Shown one piece after another: positions 1 to 12,863 of a DNA stretch of 64,000 nucleotides. The DNA is from Schistosoma haematobium (Eukaryota; Platyhelminthes; Trematoda; Strigeidida; Schistosomatidae). Each line of letters opens with the position of its first letter. The first letter of the stretch is position 1. The translations under genes were made by a program, and so were the position numbers. Where the stretch lies: contig NC_067195.1 in the NCBI RefSeq assembly GCF_000699445.3, positions 14,506,787 through 14,570,786 of the forward strand, written 5' to 3'. The notes below the pieces were generated by a model. The model saw only the letters and a list, made by a program, of their open reading frames with translations. It did no database searches and had not been told where the DNA came from.

Positions 1-599
1 ACTGAATGGCTAGAATAGATGGTCCAAGTAGGACGTGTGGTGAGGCCTTCCTTTCTATTGAGAGAAGTAGGATTAAGCATTATATGGAAAGCTTCAGTTA
101 CCCTCCTTTCTTTGTAGTTGGGAAAGCCTTTTTGCAATATTTTGATGTTTTTAAAATCAATCTAGTGGTTGTTGAAAATGGCATGAACTGCTATTGCCGA
201 GTTAATTTGAAGTTGATTCAATTCTACAGGATTGTTAGGAGGTTTCTTTGTGTACCTAATATCTTACAAATTAAACTCTATCCTTTCTCACCATGAAGGT
301 CACACAATTTTTCATTTTTAAACAATGTACATATACACAAATTTACATACATATCACTTATGAATCACCTTGACAGAAATGACATGACATTAACTTGTTC
401 AGACCTGTTTTTGATTGATCAAATATTATTCTTATTGTTCCGTTGTACTATTTAAATTTGGATTAATTTTAATTTGGTTATTTATTCTCTGAAGAAGTGA
501 ATTACACTAAGTCAGGAAACGTCAGAAAATCTAATTTTCTACTCATTGGGATATTACAAATATATTATTTATTTATAACAATCTACCCAATGCTCAATT
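1..599. other. No gene; repeat fragment at 484-575
   Basis: No convincing coding region. The stretch 484-575 has a diverged inverted copy at about 26690-26785: both contain the run from the 'gaagaagtg' motif to the 'actcattgggatatt' motif, on opposite strands. It is therefore a dispersed repeat, probably an untranslated end of a retroelement, but I cannot name the family. Confidence 0.4.
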
Positions 600-940
600 T
601 ATTCGAAATTATCAAATCAAACCTTGGTAATGATACATACTACCTTGATTACTGCTATTACCACATTTAATACTCCCACTACCATTACCATTGTTACTGT
701 AACTGTTGATACAATTACTATTATCACTGCGGGAAAAGAACACATTTTCCATTATGAACAAAAAGGAGAAAAAAACTTTCACTTAGAAAAACCACATCAT
801 TGGGTGCAAAAATGTCACACAATGCCGGAAAGCTACGCAAATATGGGACATGTCTTCATTGAGCTTCCTCCTAAAACTCAGCATTTATCTGCATACAGTT
901 GGACGGTCAAGTTTTACATTCAGTCATCATTAGACATATG
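600..940 (+). repeat. Diverged copy of the palindrome-arm repeat
   Basis: This stretch aligns loosely with 4985-5220, inside the left arm of the large palindrome: a run of ACT/ATT-rich triplets, then a 'gaacaaa...gaaaaaa' block, a 'ccacatcat' block and a 'gggacatg/cggacatg' block in the same order. The 105-residue open frame across it is threonine/isoleucine-rich low complexity and is not taken as a gene. It shows that the palindrome is made from a dispersed repeat family. Confidence 0.4.
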
Positions 941-1539
941 AATACAAACATAGTTCACTGGAATGTATATGCTTGTCAATTGTGGGATGAATGTAATTTG
1001 CGGGGAATTTTCATAAATAAATCCCAGGAAGTCGACCATTTCAGGGTAGCGATTCTAAGAAATCTCGACTACTGAGCGTTCACGACACTAATCCCGGACA
1101 AACAGAAGCAACAATAGTAGTAACAGTAGTGTTTGAAATAGCAGAAGTAGTGGTTGTCTTATTATTACGAATATTGATGTTAGTCAGTGATTTTCCTCCA
1201 TGAACGTTTCAGGACAGCTTTGTAAACACAATATACATCTGGTTGTGCTCAAACGATCAAGACTATTCACCTGTGAACTGTTACAAACAACTCGCTATCT
1301 TCAAAGTGCTTATACATATGGCAGTAAACATGGAGAATTAGATTATTTACATTCGACTCTCTTTTGTTCGGTTACATGTAACTGAACTGTCGTGCAGTGT
1401 GATCTATCTTTCAGATAGCAGTTCCGAACATCAAGTCCTCTATAAGTAAGGAAAGTGGTCATGATACTCGAAGTAATTAGTCCCATTCACAAATTTGGAT
1501 AGTGTAATAAGAAGACGAAGATTACCAGAACTGTGTGAT

Positions 1540-3440
1540 ATATTAGCGCAAAACATTTCAAACAATCTGATCACATATATACTTGTTAAGAACATTTATA
1601 TATAAAAATAAAATGTCAACTAGACTAGAAATGTGGGGTAAGCGGAGACAAAGATAAGAAATAGAATAATATGGAAAACAATTTGAAGCCTCATCACACT
1701 GGATAATAAGCTAATATTACCAGGATAGGTTTAAGATGAGGAAAAACCGTTTTTGAATACATAAAGGATGTTTGAACTTTCGTATGGCTAAGGCTTCAAC
1801 AAACCTTAATATACGCCCTTTTACACCATTTTACAACACCACAAAAGCCATGTTAAGTTCGATCCTATGACCTGTTTCAACTACGTGTCTGGCGATAGAG
1901 GATGATGGATGTTTATCATTTACTCTTATTGAGTCTTTTGATTTTGTGTTTGCAACCACTTAGGTACATGTTCGGACATCCTAATTAACAAATCACAATT
2001 GTTTTCATGACTTTTAGGTTTTTGATGAAGCATGGACCTTGTTTTTTCCTTAATAAAGACCTTTGCTACGTAATCCGTTATGTTAACAACTGATTTAAGC
2101 CTTCGCTTCAATTAAACGCTATTTGGATCACCTCTAAACGAAAAATAATGTAGACAAGTTTCTTTCTGCGAAGGTTACAGTAGGCCTCAGTATACTGTGA
2201 CTTTTCCATCTATTTATGAATCTTAAGGCATAGCCAGTCTCCGTTAATGTTTTGTTTAACAAACCAACGTCGTCATCAATAGCGTCGTTTTTGCAAACAC
2301 GATTAATTCCATTAAACAGACCGCTCATCGAACCTTGTTTGCATTGCACTGGGCAGTAACTATTGTGACTATGGTATTGACCCGTCCATGTTGGATTCCT
2401 AAGGATGGATCGTTTGCTTGAATCATCTCGTCTACTTATTAGCATATCTAAGAAAAGCCGACCATTCTTCTCCTCTTCTGCACATGAAAGGATGACGTGG
2501 TTTTGGAGTGTTAAGTCCACTCAAATAAACAATCCATATCGTCCTTTCTTTCACAGATAACTAAAATATCATCCATATATCTCTTACAGAGACATGATTT
2601 CGATTAGGTCTTCAGCTAGATTTGCAACATGTATCATGAACACATCTGCTGATAACGGTCCTTACGGACTAACCATAGGAACCCAATCAATCACGCCAGA
2701 GTATCCACCTTCAAATGTGAACTGGACTTTGTCAGTACATAATTAGTGCTAAATTTTTAAAGGAGCAGGTAATTTTTTAAGGCTGTTCAAAGATATGTGG
2801 TCACAAAATATATCAATAGTCATTTCCAAAGGTACATTTGTGAACAGGTAAGTCACTTGATATTATTACCTAAATGATCGACCAATTCAAAAGAATCCTT
2901 ACATAAATGTGTTTCGATAGGATTCAGTAATTTAGCTAGGTTATGTGGTGATCGACACAGTGATAAGAATAAACGTAATCGAACGTTTGGTCTGTGAATT
3001 TTAGTTCATCCATGTAAATGAGGATACTCAGAACCAATAGGTTTTAGAAAATTTAATTCCGCCCTACCAATAATATTCATGTGCAGCAGTTTTACTAGAT
3101 TTGAATTCATTCTTCCCTCTAGTTTGCTAATACCTCCAAATTCGATATCAGGCATAAATTTACTTTCATCACTGAGGATGGACATCTTACTTTTATATTC
3201 ACATTTGTTTATGATAACCACGCCTTGATCTTTTATCAGACTTCAACACGATAATAACAGGGTTTGTTCGTGCTTCTTTTGGTGATTTAAAATGTTGAAT
3301 AGTTAATATGCTACTCTGCTTTGGTCCACGATTTAGATATTAGTGCGCTATATCCACCAATTTAGCCTTGATTATATAAAGACGTATGGGTTAGCATACT
3401 CAGTTGAGAATTTCAAATTCGCCATTTATCTCCAATTCAG
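1540..3440 (-). mobile_element. Penelope-like retroelement, decayed
   Basis: Read on the minus strand from about 3440. The frame at 3006-3221 ends in a 'GSEYPHLHG' stretch like the conserved start of Penelope-type reverse transcriptases. Near 2562-2579 there is a catalytic 'YMDDIL' motif followed by an 'ICERKDDM' stretch. The frame 2134-2520 carries the 'PTWTGQYHSHNS' region typical of the family's later domain. At 1800-1960 a 'SSSIARHVVETGH' stretch resembles the C-terminal GIY-YIG endonuclease region. Known of the family: the reverse transcriptase and GIY-YIG nuclease drive target-primed retrotransposition. Stops and frameshifts break the reading frame in several places, so the copy is inactive. 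Its 3' 460 nt recur almost unchanged at 24019-24480. Class confident; subfamily not assigned. Confidence 0.75.
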
Positions 3441-3588
3441 ATATTTGTTATAGGGACAGGAAAACTAAAACCAAGAGAAAGTTCCTCCTTTCCATAGGCA
3501 CACAATGCAATGGAAGATAAATTAGTGAAGTATTTGGGCTGTAATTAATTCTCACAGGGAATTAATCCTCATAACAAATAGAACAGTA

Positions 3589-3631
3589 TTTCAGCTCTAC
3601 ACGCTACTTCATCAGTATCCGACGTTGGATG
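3589..3631 (-). ncRNA. Hammerhead-like core upstream of the Penelope element (candidate)
   Basis: On the minus strand an ATCC/GGAT hairpin (3617-3630, six-base loop) lies one base before CTGATGA (3609-3615); 16 nt later comes GAAA (3589-3592). This order matches stem I, CUGAUGA core, stem II and GAAA of a hammerhead ribozyme, and Penelope-like elements are known to carry such motifs. Stem II would be weak here and I could not find a convincing stem III or cleavage triplet, so the motif may be degenerate. Confidence 0.3.
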
Positions 3632-3639
3632 TCGATTAG

Positions 3640-4630
3640 TTAACTAAGGACAGGTGAAATCCCACATCCACATAAAAACCAACTCATGCATTCTGATAAA
3701 CAAGCAAATTCGTATGTATCACGGATAAATATTCACCAAAGTTTAGTTACTTCAACCGGGATTCGACAAATATTTCACTTTTACTCACATTACCAACATG
3801 ATTTTTTGTGGATTTGAAATAGTCTAACGAATTACCTACAATCTCAAATAGCCCACAACTTCCACAAGACCCAATCAATAAGTCAAATTCGAAGTAGTCA
3901 CAATGAAACTACATTAGATCATGATAACAGATTAAAAGATAACACAAAATATTTAATTGTACAGTAGCTATATTGTCCAATTACCACACCTGTCACAGAC
4001 TGTTTACTTGTCCACGTGTCTTTAGTGTACTCTTGGTTCATTGCAATCGTCAGATCCTCCCACTTGTTCAACATTCAGATTCCCGCTTTTTCCTCCTATA
4101 TGAAATCAGCATTTATATACAGTCATCTTTATTGCGGGAAACAATGGAGTCCAAATTGTAACTACTTGTTCGAAGTTCACAATTATCTACACATCTAACA
4201 TTAGTTAATAATCAGAACTAAAATTCGAATCACTTACTTCATTTATTAGAGCTGTCACAATGCATATCATCTCCAACAGGAAAGAGACAAAGTGATCGAC
4301 CACATCGATAGCTCTGTATGACCAGTTCAGCCAGTATGACCGAGGGAAAACGGGAGAACATGTCTTGTACGCGTACTAAAAAACTACTCATAATAAGTCA
4401 AGCACCATATACGCTACTACAGTAACTACGAAAAATTAGCAAAACGGATTCTTCAATTAGTGATAGTCAAAGTAACAACCCTACGAAAACAACGGAAGAA
4501 ACAGTAACTCAATACACGCGTACCTCTACAGATATGCATCAAAGTAACAAAAACAATCTGCACTTGAACCAAAATTAGAAAACATATGCGTATATGAAGA
4601 AGTCTACCAGAAAAACTGAATCTTCGTTGG
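3640..4630. other. No gene seen
   Basis: Only short overlapping open frames on both strands without recognisable domains. No RNA gene or repeat copy was recognised. Confidence 0.4.
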
Positions 4631-4634
4631 AAAG

Positions 4635-6333
4635 CATACATCTACCATTACCAAAGGTTATCTGACCTACTATCATTCTTATTACGGACGACTATACTGC
4701 ATCCTCCAGGTCGAGCGAATTCCCGTCTAGTTGATATTAAATTTAGTTGTCGTAAGAATGTCAGTCATATTTCGACGAGTTCAAAAGCAGTGCATGAACA
4801 AACCTGATCATCCTTCTTATCCTAAGATGTTTGTACAGTGTTTACATGTACTCTGGACATATACCAAGCCTATATAATATCAGTCTAGAGCGATGATAAT
4901 CAGTTTATAAAATCCCATTTGCCGAGCGGTCTCATCATATAACGCTCGCAAATAAATAATTATATCGATGGACAGTCGTATGGATTGCAGACAAATCTGT
5001 CTTAATGACTGTTATTATCAATTTTGCTATTACTGCCATTACCGCCTACTTTCGCTACAATTGTTGTAATTATTACCATTATTCTCCAAAACAACCTACT
5101 GATTATCATGAACAAATAAAAGAAAAAACACGGTTTTACATGGCAGATCCACATCATCAAAGAGAAAAATGTCAAACAATAATGTAAAGATATACAAATA
5201 CCGGACATGTTTAAAACGTCCAGGCCAAGCAATCAAAAAGTCTGGACGTCATGTCCATTTTGCAGACTTTCTAACTATTCACATTTGTGTTTTTGATTGC
5301 TTTACCGGTCGATAGTGTATGGGGTATCGTATGTGTTACTGTAGTGAGGAAGTAGGGAGTCTTGACAATCAGATAGGTTTAACCGAGTCGATAACTCGCT
5401 TGAATGCAATGTTTGTTGGTCGTAATTGAGTATTGCTGGCCGTGAACAATACAAATTGGCACGGTTTCAACTTCTGTCGAGTGTATGTTCACCGTAATCA
5501 CCAACAAGGTATTGTTCACGGCTAACAATTCACTATCACTTAATTACGATCAACTAACTTTGTATTCAAGCGAGTTATCGACTCGGTTAAACCTATCTGA
5601 TTGTCAAGACTCCCTACTTCCTCACTACAGTAACACATACGATACCCCATACACTATCGACCGGTAAAGCAATCAAAAACACAAATGTGAATAGTTAGAA
5701 AGTCTGCAAAATGGACATGACGTCCAGACTTTTTGATTGCTTGGCCTGGACGTTTTAAACATGTCCGGTATTTGTATATCTTTACATTATTGTTTGACAT
5801 TTTTCTCTTTGATGATGTGGATCTGCCATGTAAAACCGTGTTTTTCTTTTATTTGTTCATGATAATCAGTAGGTTGTTTTGGAGAATAATGGTAATAATT
5901 ACAACAATTGTAGCGAAAGTAGGCGGTAATGGCAGTAATAGCAAAATTGATAATAACAGTCATTAAGACAGATTTGTCTGCAATCCATACGACTGTCCAT
6001 CGATATAATTATTTATTTGCGAGCGTTATATGATGAGACCGCTCGGCAAATGGGATTTTATAAACTGATTATCATCGCTCTAGACTGATATTATATAGGC
6101 TTGGTATATGTCCAGAGTACATGTAAACACTGTACAAACATCTTAGGATAAGAAGGATGATCAGGTTTGTTCATGCACTGCTTTTGAACTCGTCGAAATA
6201 TGACTGACATTCTTACGACAACTAAATTTAATATCAACTAGACGGGAATTCGCTCGACCTGGAGGATGCAGTATAGTCGTCCGTAATAAGAATGATAGTA
6301 GGTCAGATAACCTTTGGTAATGGTGGATGTACG
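4635..6333. repeat. Large nearly perfect palindrome
   Basis: The left arm (about 4635-5452) and right arm (about 5509-6333) are reverse complements around a 56-nt spacer. Every stretch compared by eye over the outer roughly 750 nt of each arm is identical, for example 4681-4738 against 6233-6290 and 4801-4860 against 6109-6168. The innermost 70 nt next to the spacer differ at about a quarter of positions, and one small length difference shifts the arms by 7 nt. The sequences outside the arms are unrelated. The same protein frame therefore appears twice, on opposite strands (5002-5232 and 5733-5966), and is not treated as a gene. Confidence 0.9.
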
Positions 6334-6339
6334 CTTACC

Positions 6340-9120
6340 CTCGAATATTCAGCTCCTTTTAAACATTCCTCTGGCAGACACCCGAATGAACGCCTTCAGC
6401 TCAACGAGTCTAGTAAAACAAATGCAGTTTGCTTGAGATATCGATGACTTATAGATCTGCTGATTTGTAGGTTTAATTCATCGCTTACTAGCTTTGAATT
6501 GTGAGAAGAAATATCGCGGTTGCATTTCTAACCCGAGTACTGTCTGTTGGGAATGTGTCAATGTAGTGCTTTCTATAACGAGACGTGTTGAACATCCGAT
6601 TGTGATTGACGGAAAAGATATATCTCCGATTAAACTAATGACGAGTCAAGTGCCACTTGATGTCGATATGAGTAGTCATGCCTCTACAGTAGAAATCGAA
6701 GTACAGGATAAAACCGTCATCGTTGATAATAGTCCCGATGTGGCTGTCCTGAATTACGAATTTGGACGACAGTGCGGAAACAAATAAGCAAGAGAAAAAA
6801 GTAATAACGTCACCCACCCACCGACGAATGTGTTAAACCCTAACCAAATATACTCCTTAAGACAATCCAAGGGTCAGAGATACAACGTGATCTTCTGTTA
6901 AGCAGCGCTCGTAAACACGACAAATACCAACATTCGAGTAAGAACTCATATGTGCCTAGAAGATAGAATAAAAAGGACGACAGTACTAGCTGAACTATTA
7001 ACCTATTGACAAAATAGTGAGGAAAATTTCCGCTTAGGGGCTACTCGAATAGTCAGGCCTTGGAAGTGATAGATGTATATATCGGAGTGCGCTGTTAGGA
7101 TACATTGGTCAGAAGGTACAAGGTCATCAATTAAAGAGGCATGGTCCACACTTTAAGGCAATCTCAATTCAGTTACGTTCTTGTTTATACCATGCCTGGT
7201 ACCACGTAAATCGAATAACTGCCCATCATGGACAACTAAACAAGTCAAGAAACTCCTTAGATGTAGGAAAAAGCATTTGAATATGTTCATCTCTACTGGC
7301 TTAGAACAGTAACGGCCCAGTTATTGTAAGGCTGAGAATGCTTGTAAAGCATTGATAAGTAAGACCAGAGTCATATGAAAATCAATTGGTTTGGGACTGC
7401 AAAAATAGTCCGAGACGATTACCCTCGTATATAAAGGGGCGGACTGGGAGAAGTGATGGAATCCTATCACATATGCCACAAGAAAACTCGTCAATATTGG
7501 CGAGGATGATGTCCAAAAAGCTGAAGGTTTGTCGGAATATTTCAGTAAAATGTTTTCTTTAAGCAATAAGGAACGACCAACGATTGATTGTGATTACAGT
7601 GGCTTGTCGATGGATCCTGTAGCTATTGAGAAAGGTAATGTTTTAAGGCTAATTCAACTACTTCAAACCTGATAAGTCCAGTTGTCCTGACAATATTCAT
7701 TCTAGGACTATGAAGACTCTGTCGAACGTGTTCGCTGAACCTATAGCCATATTGTCTTGTATGTCTCTGTGGCAGTTCAGACTGCCAAGGTACTGGGAAG
7801 ACGAAATATTTAGTCCAGTGTTTAAGGCGAGGAGTAGATTCTTGTTTAGTAACTAGCGATCCGTTGGTCTAACCAGTGAACTTATCAAACTAATGGAAAT
7901 ATTATTCAAATGCCTCTTATAAACTGTGTGGAAGGACATAATCACTTATCCAGGGAACAACATAGTTTTTAGAGAGGTATGTCACGCTTGACAAATCTGC
8001 TCATTGCAAGAGAAGATTGGGATGCAGCAAAAGATCGAAATATTCCCGTAGAAGTAATTTTCGTAGATCTAGGTAAAGCCTTTGACAAAGTCTCTAATTA
8101 GGGTCTCAAATTAAAACTCGAAAGTTTTGCAATCTATTATCAAGTCATAGACCGGATAAGTGACTTTTTCAGTGATAGAAGACAGTGGATAAAAGTAAAT
8201 AGAACGCTCTCATTGTTAGAACCTGTAAAAATTGAGCTCCCAAAATACAATTCTTGATCCTCCTTTCTTTTTACTTTGTGTTAATGAACTACGAACTGTA
8301 GCAATGTCATCCGCACTACTCGCCGATGACAGAAAGATTTAAGGACCAATACATAGTATGTCAGATAGAATAGTAAAACAGAACGACCTCAATTCACTGG
8401 TTCATGGATGGTCACCAGAAGTCAATATGGTCATCTAATTCCATAGCTCTGATGATTCATATCACTACATAATACGTAGAGTTGTGTTACCCGAAATAAT
8501 GGACTATAAAGATTACGGAGTCACAATATCAGCAACCTCAAAAATACGAGCAAATGCAAAGCTGCTGTGAAGTGCTTTGAGGTATTATGACCTATGAGTT
8601 GGTCATTTTAGTACTTGGACGAAAAAAAATGCTTAAAGTGGTACACCTAACTTTCGTGAGACTGCATTTGGGATATGGTGTCAAAGCAGCTAGTCCTTGT
8701 TTCAAGTATGAGGCGAATATAACAGAACGAGTTCAACGACAAGGTACTAAAATGATAAAAGGTCTCTCTGGTCTATCTTACGAAAACAGACTTGGAAATC
8801 TCAACTTGTTTACGTTGTCTTGCCGCAGATTACGAGTTGATCTAATATTGGCCTATCGTATCGTTAACTTTGGTCTTAGTGTCTTATCTTTTCCTACCGC
8901 CTAGGACTGATCGTTTGAGAGGACCTTCAAGAAAGTTCAAAAACCGAGATTAAATCATCTACGTCTGGAGTCTCGTATCTCGTACCGAGTAGTGAATTAT
9001 TGTAATTCTCTACCAGAACACGCATCACCAGCAAATTCTGTTGATATATTCAAAACGAGATCGGACCTCTACAGTGTTAGAAAATGCATGGATTAATAAA
9101 AGTCGATAGACCTCCTCCCC
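6340..9120 (+). mobile_element. CR1-clade non-LTR retrotransposon, decayed
   Basis: Plus-strand remnants follow the order of a CR1-type element. A cysteine-containing frame at 6494-6787 may belong to the first ORF. Around 7360-7570 there is the linker region before the reverse transcriptase, with 'PSYIKGRTGRSDGI'. The reverse transcriptase at about 7930-8500 has 'EVIFVDLGKAFDKVS' and the catalytic box 'LADDRKI' (8319-8330). The C-terminal region at 8690-9070 contains 'GLSYENRLGNLNLFTLSCRR', matching the CR1 fragment at 61871-62344. Several stops and frameshifts make it inactive. Clade is judged from the C-terminal motif and is fairly secure; family not named. Confidence 0.65.
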
Positions 9121-9289
9121 TTATTACTTAAGACTTATTAGTGCACTAACATCGAAGATATCGTTATAAGGTAGATAATGATGGACTAGTCAAAGGTTGG
9201 GAATGTACTTTTGTCAAAACTACATGTTTAATAACTTTATATGAGTTGTCTTGGGGAAACGTTAAGATGTGGCTTTGGAGTGAATCCGC

Positions 9290-9645
9290 GTTGCTGTGTT
9301 AAAAAGTCTAGAAAATCCACCACAACACGGCTTGCTTACACACTTATTTTTGTGTATATTACTCTTATATCAATTGCATAATATGGGGGAGGATTTTTAC
9401 GTCCGCCGCATACCAGACAGAGATAATCTCCTGCGGTTTAAAGCTTGTGAAGGTGACAGAATTATGGGGTACACTATTTTTAACATATATGCTCTTCACT
9501 CAAATTTTAATAACATTTCTTACAATCACAGTCCCCTCAAGTCAGACGTCCCAGAAGAAAACATGAGCACACCTGAACATCCTTCTTATCCTAAGATGTT
9601 TGTGCAGTGTCTACATCTACTCTGGACATTTACTTAATCCAAACC
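9290..9645 (+). repeat. Dispersed repeat sharing a block with the palindrome arms
   Basis: About 70 nt at 9570-9637, around 'catccttcttatcctaagat', recur at 4805-4865 and, inverted, at 6105-6170. The 113-residue open frame crossing it (9296-9637) has no recognisable domain and is taken to be a by-product of the repeat. Confidence 0.5.
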
Positions 9646-9685
9646 TACGTTCTTCATCCTTATTCCACAATGAGACTATACTGAC

Positions 9686-9960
9686 CTAATCAGTCCTCAT
9701 GATTAAAGTAAATGGCTGACTAATATTTTCCATTGTTTTATTCCTTACTTTTATCATCGTTGATATGCATGGTTCATTGATCGGTTTTTCCTTACAATAA
9801 GCAAAACAAAGGTTGATAACAACACCAATACCATGATAAGCATCAGTAGCAAAAATTAGTTCTCGTTCCGGGCTAGGAATTAAATAATAAATCAGAGGAT
9901 AAGCTTTTCTTGATTTTATCAAAGGAGTTTTAACATTCGTTTGACCACTTTTACGACTAG
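9686..9960 (-). mobile_element. LTR-retrotransposon RNase H fragment
   Basis: The minus-strand frame 9686-9922 reads 'PERELIFATDAYHGIGVVI', which fits the first catalytic aspartate region of gypsy-type RNase H (the usual pattern is leu-ile-x-ala-thr-asp-ala-ser). No further pol domains continue on either side. Probably a small remnant of a Ty3/gypsy element. Confidence 0.45.
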
Positions 9961-9999
9961 CTGTTAAAAGCTGACTTAACGGATAGCGTAGTTGTTACG

Positions 10000-10380
10000 C
10001 CCAAGTTTTCGTTCGCTTTCCTCATTAAAGAACGGTATATCGACCCATTTGCAACTTACGAATCCAAACGAACAATAGAACCAAGCCCACACTTATGTAC
10101 CAAAGTTTATTCGCAATTTACAAGTAGTCGACCCAAATGTCGTTCTAACAATAATTATAACAATTATGAAAAAAAAACCTTAAAATTAGTAGGTTTCCGG
10201 AGCAAAAACTCCCAAATACCAAACCAAAATATCCGAAAATAATGATATAAACAAACAAGTTCAGAAGTTGAGAATAACAAATACATAGAAAATACAGTGA
10301 AATTAGTAATAATCAATATAGAAGTTCTAATCAGCCGAATGTCTTCAGTTCTCCCGTAACATAGTGTCTGCCTGGCCAGA
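10000..10380. repeat. Dispersed repeat, second copy at 60450-60740
   Basis: Blocks at about 10100-10140 ('agtttattcg...gtcgttc'), 10215-10270 ('acaaacaagttcagaagttg') and 10340-10370 ('ttcagttctcccgtaaca') recur in the same order and strand at 60500-60545, 60630-60655 and 60725-60745. Possibly an LTR or untranslated end of an LTR element. The copies are strongly diverged. Confidence 0.4.
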
Positions 10381-12860
10381 ATATATACACTTTAATATCC
10401 AATCAAGCCAAAAAATAATCGTAATGTCATTAGGAAAGTCTATAGAGTCAATAATTTAATGGCATATATAATATCCGGATCGGTCAACAATCATGTTTAT
10501 CAAATATAAATTCAACATACTGAAGAGATTCAAGTAGTTCACTTTTATATTTTCACAGCTAGAAACCGGACTTTGATATTCTTTTAAATAATTTATTTAG
10601 ACGAGTCATTAGTTACTCTTTGGTAGAACCTACAACAATAATAATTACACCCAAATAGGCTGCAACATGGAGACTTAATATCATATTATCCACTAACGAA
10701 TATCGAATAGCAAAGCTTGTTCACAAAATATCTATTTAAAATACCACCGGTTTCATCAGAACTAGATTCCCTTAGGGGTTATGGCAGGATAAAATGTTTG
10801 TGTTCAGCGTTCTTGTGGACCACGTTGTCGTGTCAACAATCGTACTTTCTTTGCTCACTCTATATGGTCGTATTCTATTCGAAAATGATCATCGATTCTG
10901 GCAAAATATGAGTCAAAAGTGTGACCATTTTCTGCCATAAAAACAAATTCTGGGGCTGAATTAAGTGATGATTTTATTTCTTTATATTCTAAAGCGCATT
11001 GCAGCTGGATTGAAAATATTGATATGTGATGTAAGCAATTGTTCCTGAGAAGTTAAAAAATTGACCCTGCTGATGCTGAAGTAATAATTGCATTTGCTCC
11101 ATAATAATCGATATATTTATTTTTCATTCCTGCACTATTCAGGACAGTAATAAAAAACCTGAATGACTGATTAGTAGGCAGTACCGTGCAAGGATATGGG
11201 CGACAAATCTGCATATTGATTGATCAAATAATTAGACTCACCCTCATCTGACTACTGGCTGACCTTGACTTTCTGTGAAGGTTGAAGTTGTAGATTTTCC
11301 ACGTCGTCGACAACTGTTGTGCTTGATGCCATGTAATATGAACGGCAATCAGTACATTGACTTATATAACATAGACACTGTGTCAAACCAATGCCGTGTT
11401 AACCAATACGAGCAGTTTAGAGTCAACTTAGGATCCTTACTGGTTCCTCTCACCTTGCTTTGCCCTGCCTGTTGAGTCCAGAATACAATCTCACTTTAGC
11501 CTGTATGAATCGTATATTTCAGACATACTTGATTTACACAAAAGTAGACCAGACCACATCACACCATCAAATCAAAAATAATTATTGTACAACATCAAAC
11601 TAAAAGTGGCTGTGAATGTGAAAGACTGTAAACTAGTCGATCGCGAATAACCTGAGAATAGTAAATCGTATAATGGTAGTTAATAGGTCACATGGGAGCT
11701 TAAAATAATAGGAATATATATGATAACAGTCCATAAGTAGTTCCAAAAAGTTACCCATAATTCAATCTTCGGATACAATTTCCATGTCACGTGCAAGCTC
11801 ATATATACAAAGTTAGATGAAGGGCTAGATTCCACCATCTTCAAATAGTCAACAAACTCGGCTATAGAACTTTCAAACACGAATAACGAATTTCGCAAAA
11901 CAAATATTTTATGACCATCTCAAAATACGAAAATACAGTACTCCTTTGACTAAACCCGGTAGTGAGATATCAATGTTCAGATGCTACGAATTACCTAATG
12001 TATCAAAAATAATACTAGTTATATGAGATTCAAACGACGGGAAAAAATAAACGAAATCCTTTTGCACTAATCTAAGTAAATTTACTTAACATGTATATTC
12101 GGATCATCAGCTGAATGCCATGAAGCTTAGAAAACTCCGCTGCCACTTTACTGACGAACGTTTATTATCAATATTAGTGTCCTGACAAAAATGGGTGAAT
12201 AATAGTTATTCGGAGGAATTTCAATTAAGTAGGCGACTAAGACTTATTTGAATAAGTTTTTTGAAAGGATATAAAAAGACATGTCGAGTTGATTAAATTT
12301 ATATTCCGTTAACAAAGCAAATAAATTATTATTGGCACAAATTTGTGAAATGTTCTCTGAGACTCAAACTTATAACAAAAAAATAATAACCTAACAGCTT
12401 AATTTATATATGAGTGTCGAAGTAGAATTCACTTATAAGAGATAGACGTTTGATGAAAAATATGATATTTATATTATTTGTACTACATTACGCTGCATAA
12501 GAGAACATAACAAAAAATAAAAAGTATCACGTATTACCTGATAGACGTAGGTAAAATCCTCAGGCCATCATTTTGAATGTAAACCAAAACTCACTGGAAT
12601 CCGGAGGTAGGACTTTTTTAAGTACTGAATTTGAATAACCTTAGAAATTGGAATTTTACTGAACTACGCTTTGTACAAATAATTGTACCTAAAGATGATG
12701 TTTTAGCGTCAATTACAGTATACACAAAAATAGTTGGCTAATAAACGCTACTGAATTCGTCACAAACACTATATTTTAATCTAGAATCAGATAAAGAATG
12801 CTCTGCAATTCATATATTAAAAAAAATTTAACAACAATCAGAAAATCACAGAAATTGAGA
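10380..12860. other. No gene seen; repeat scrap at 11645-11720
   Basis: AT-rich sequence without recognisable coding exons. The segment 11645-11720 has a diverged copy in the same orientation at 19068-19190, within AIFM1 intron 5, so it is a dispersed repeat. The 72-residue minus-strand frame at 11680-11898 runs through this repeat and is not taken as a gene. Confidence 0.4.
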
Positions 12861-12863
12861 TGC

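Noticed and set aside
624..941. Threonine/isoleucine-rich 105-residue frame
   Set aside because: It comes from ACT/ATT triplet runs in a dispersed repeat and has no domain.
5002..5966. Two identical 42-residue C-terminal protein frames on opposite strands
   Set aside because: They are the same DNA read from both arms of the palindrome; the frame is low complexity and AT-driven.
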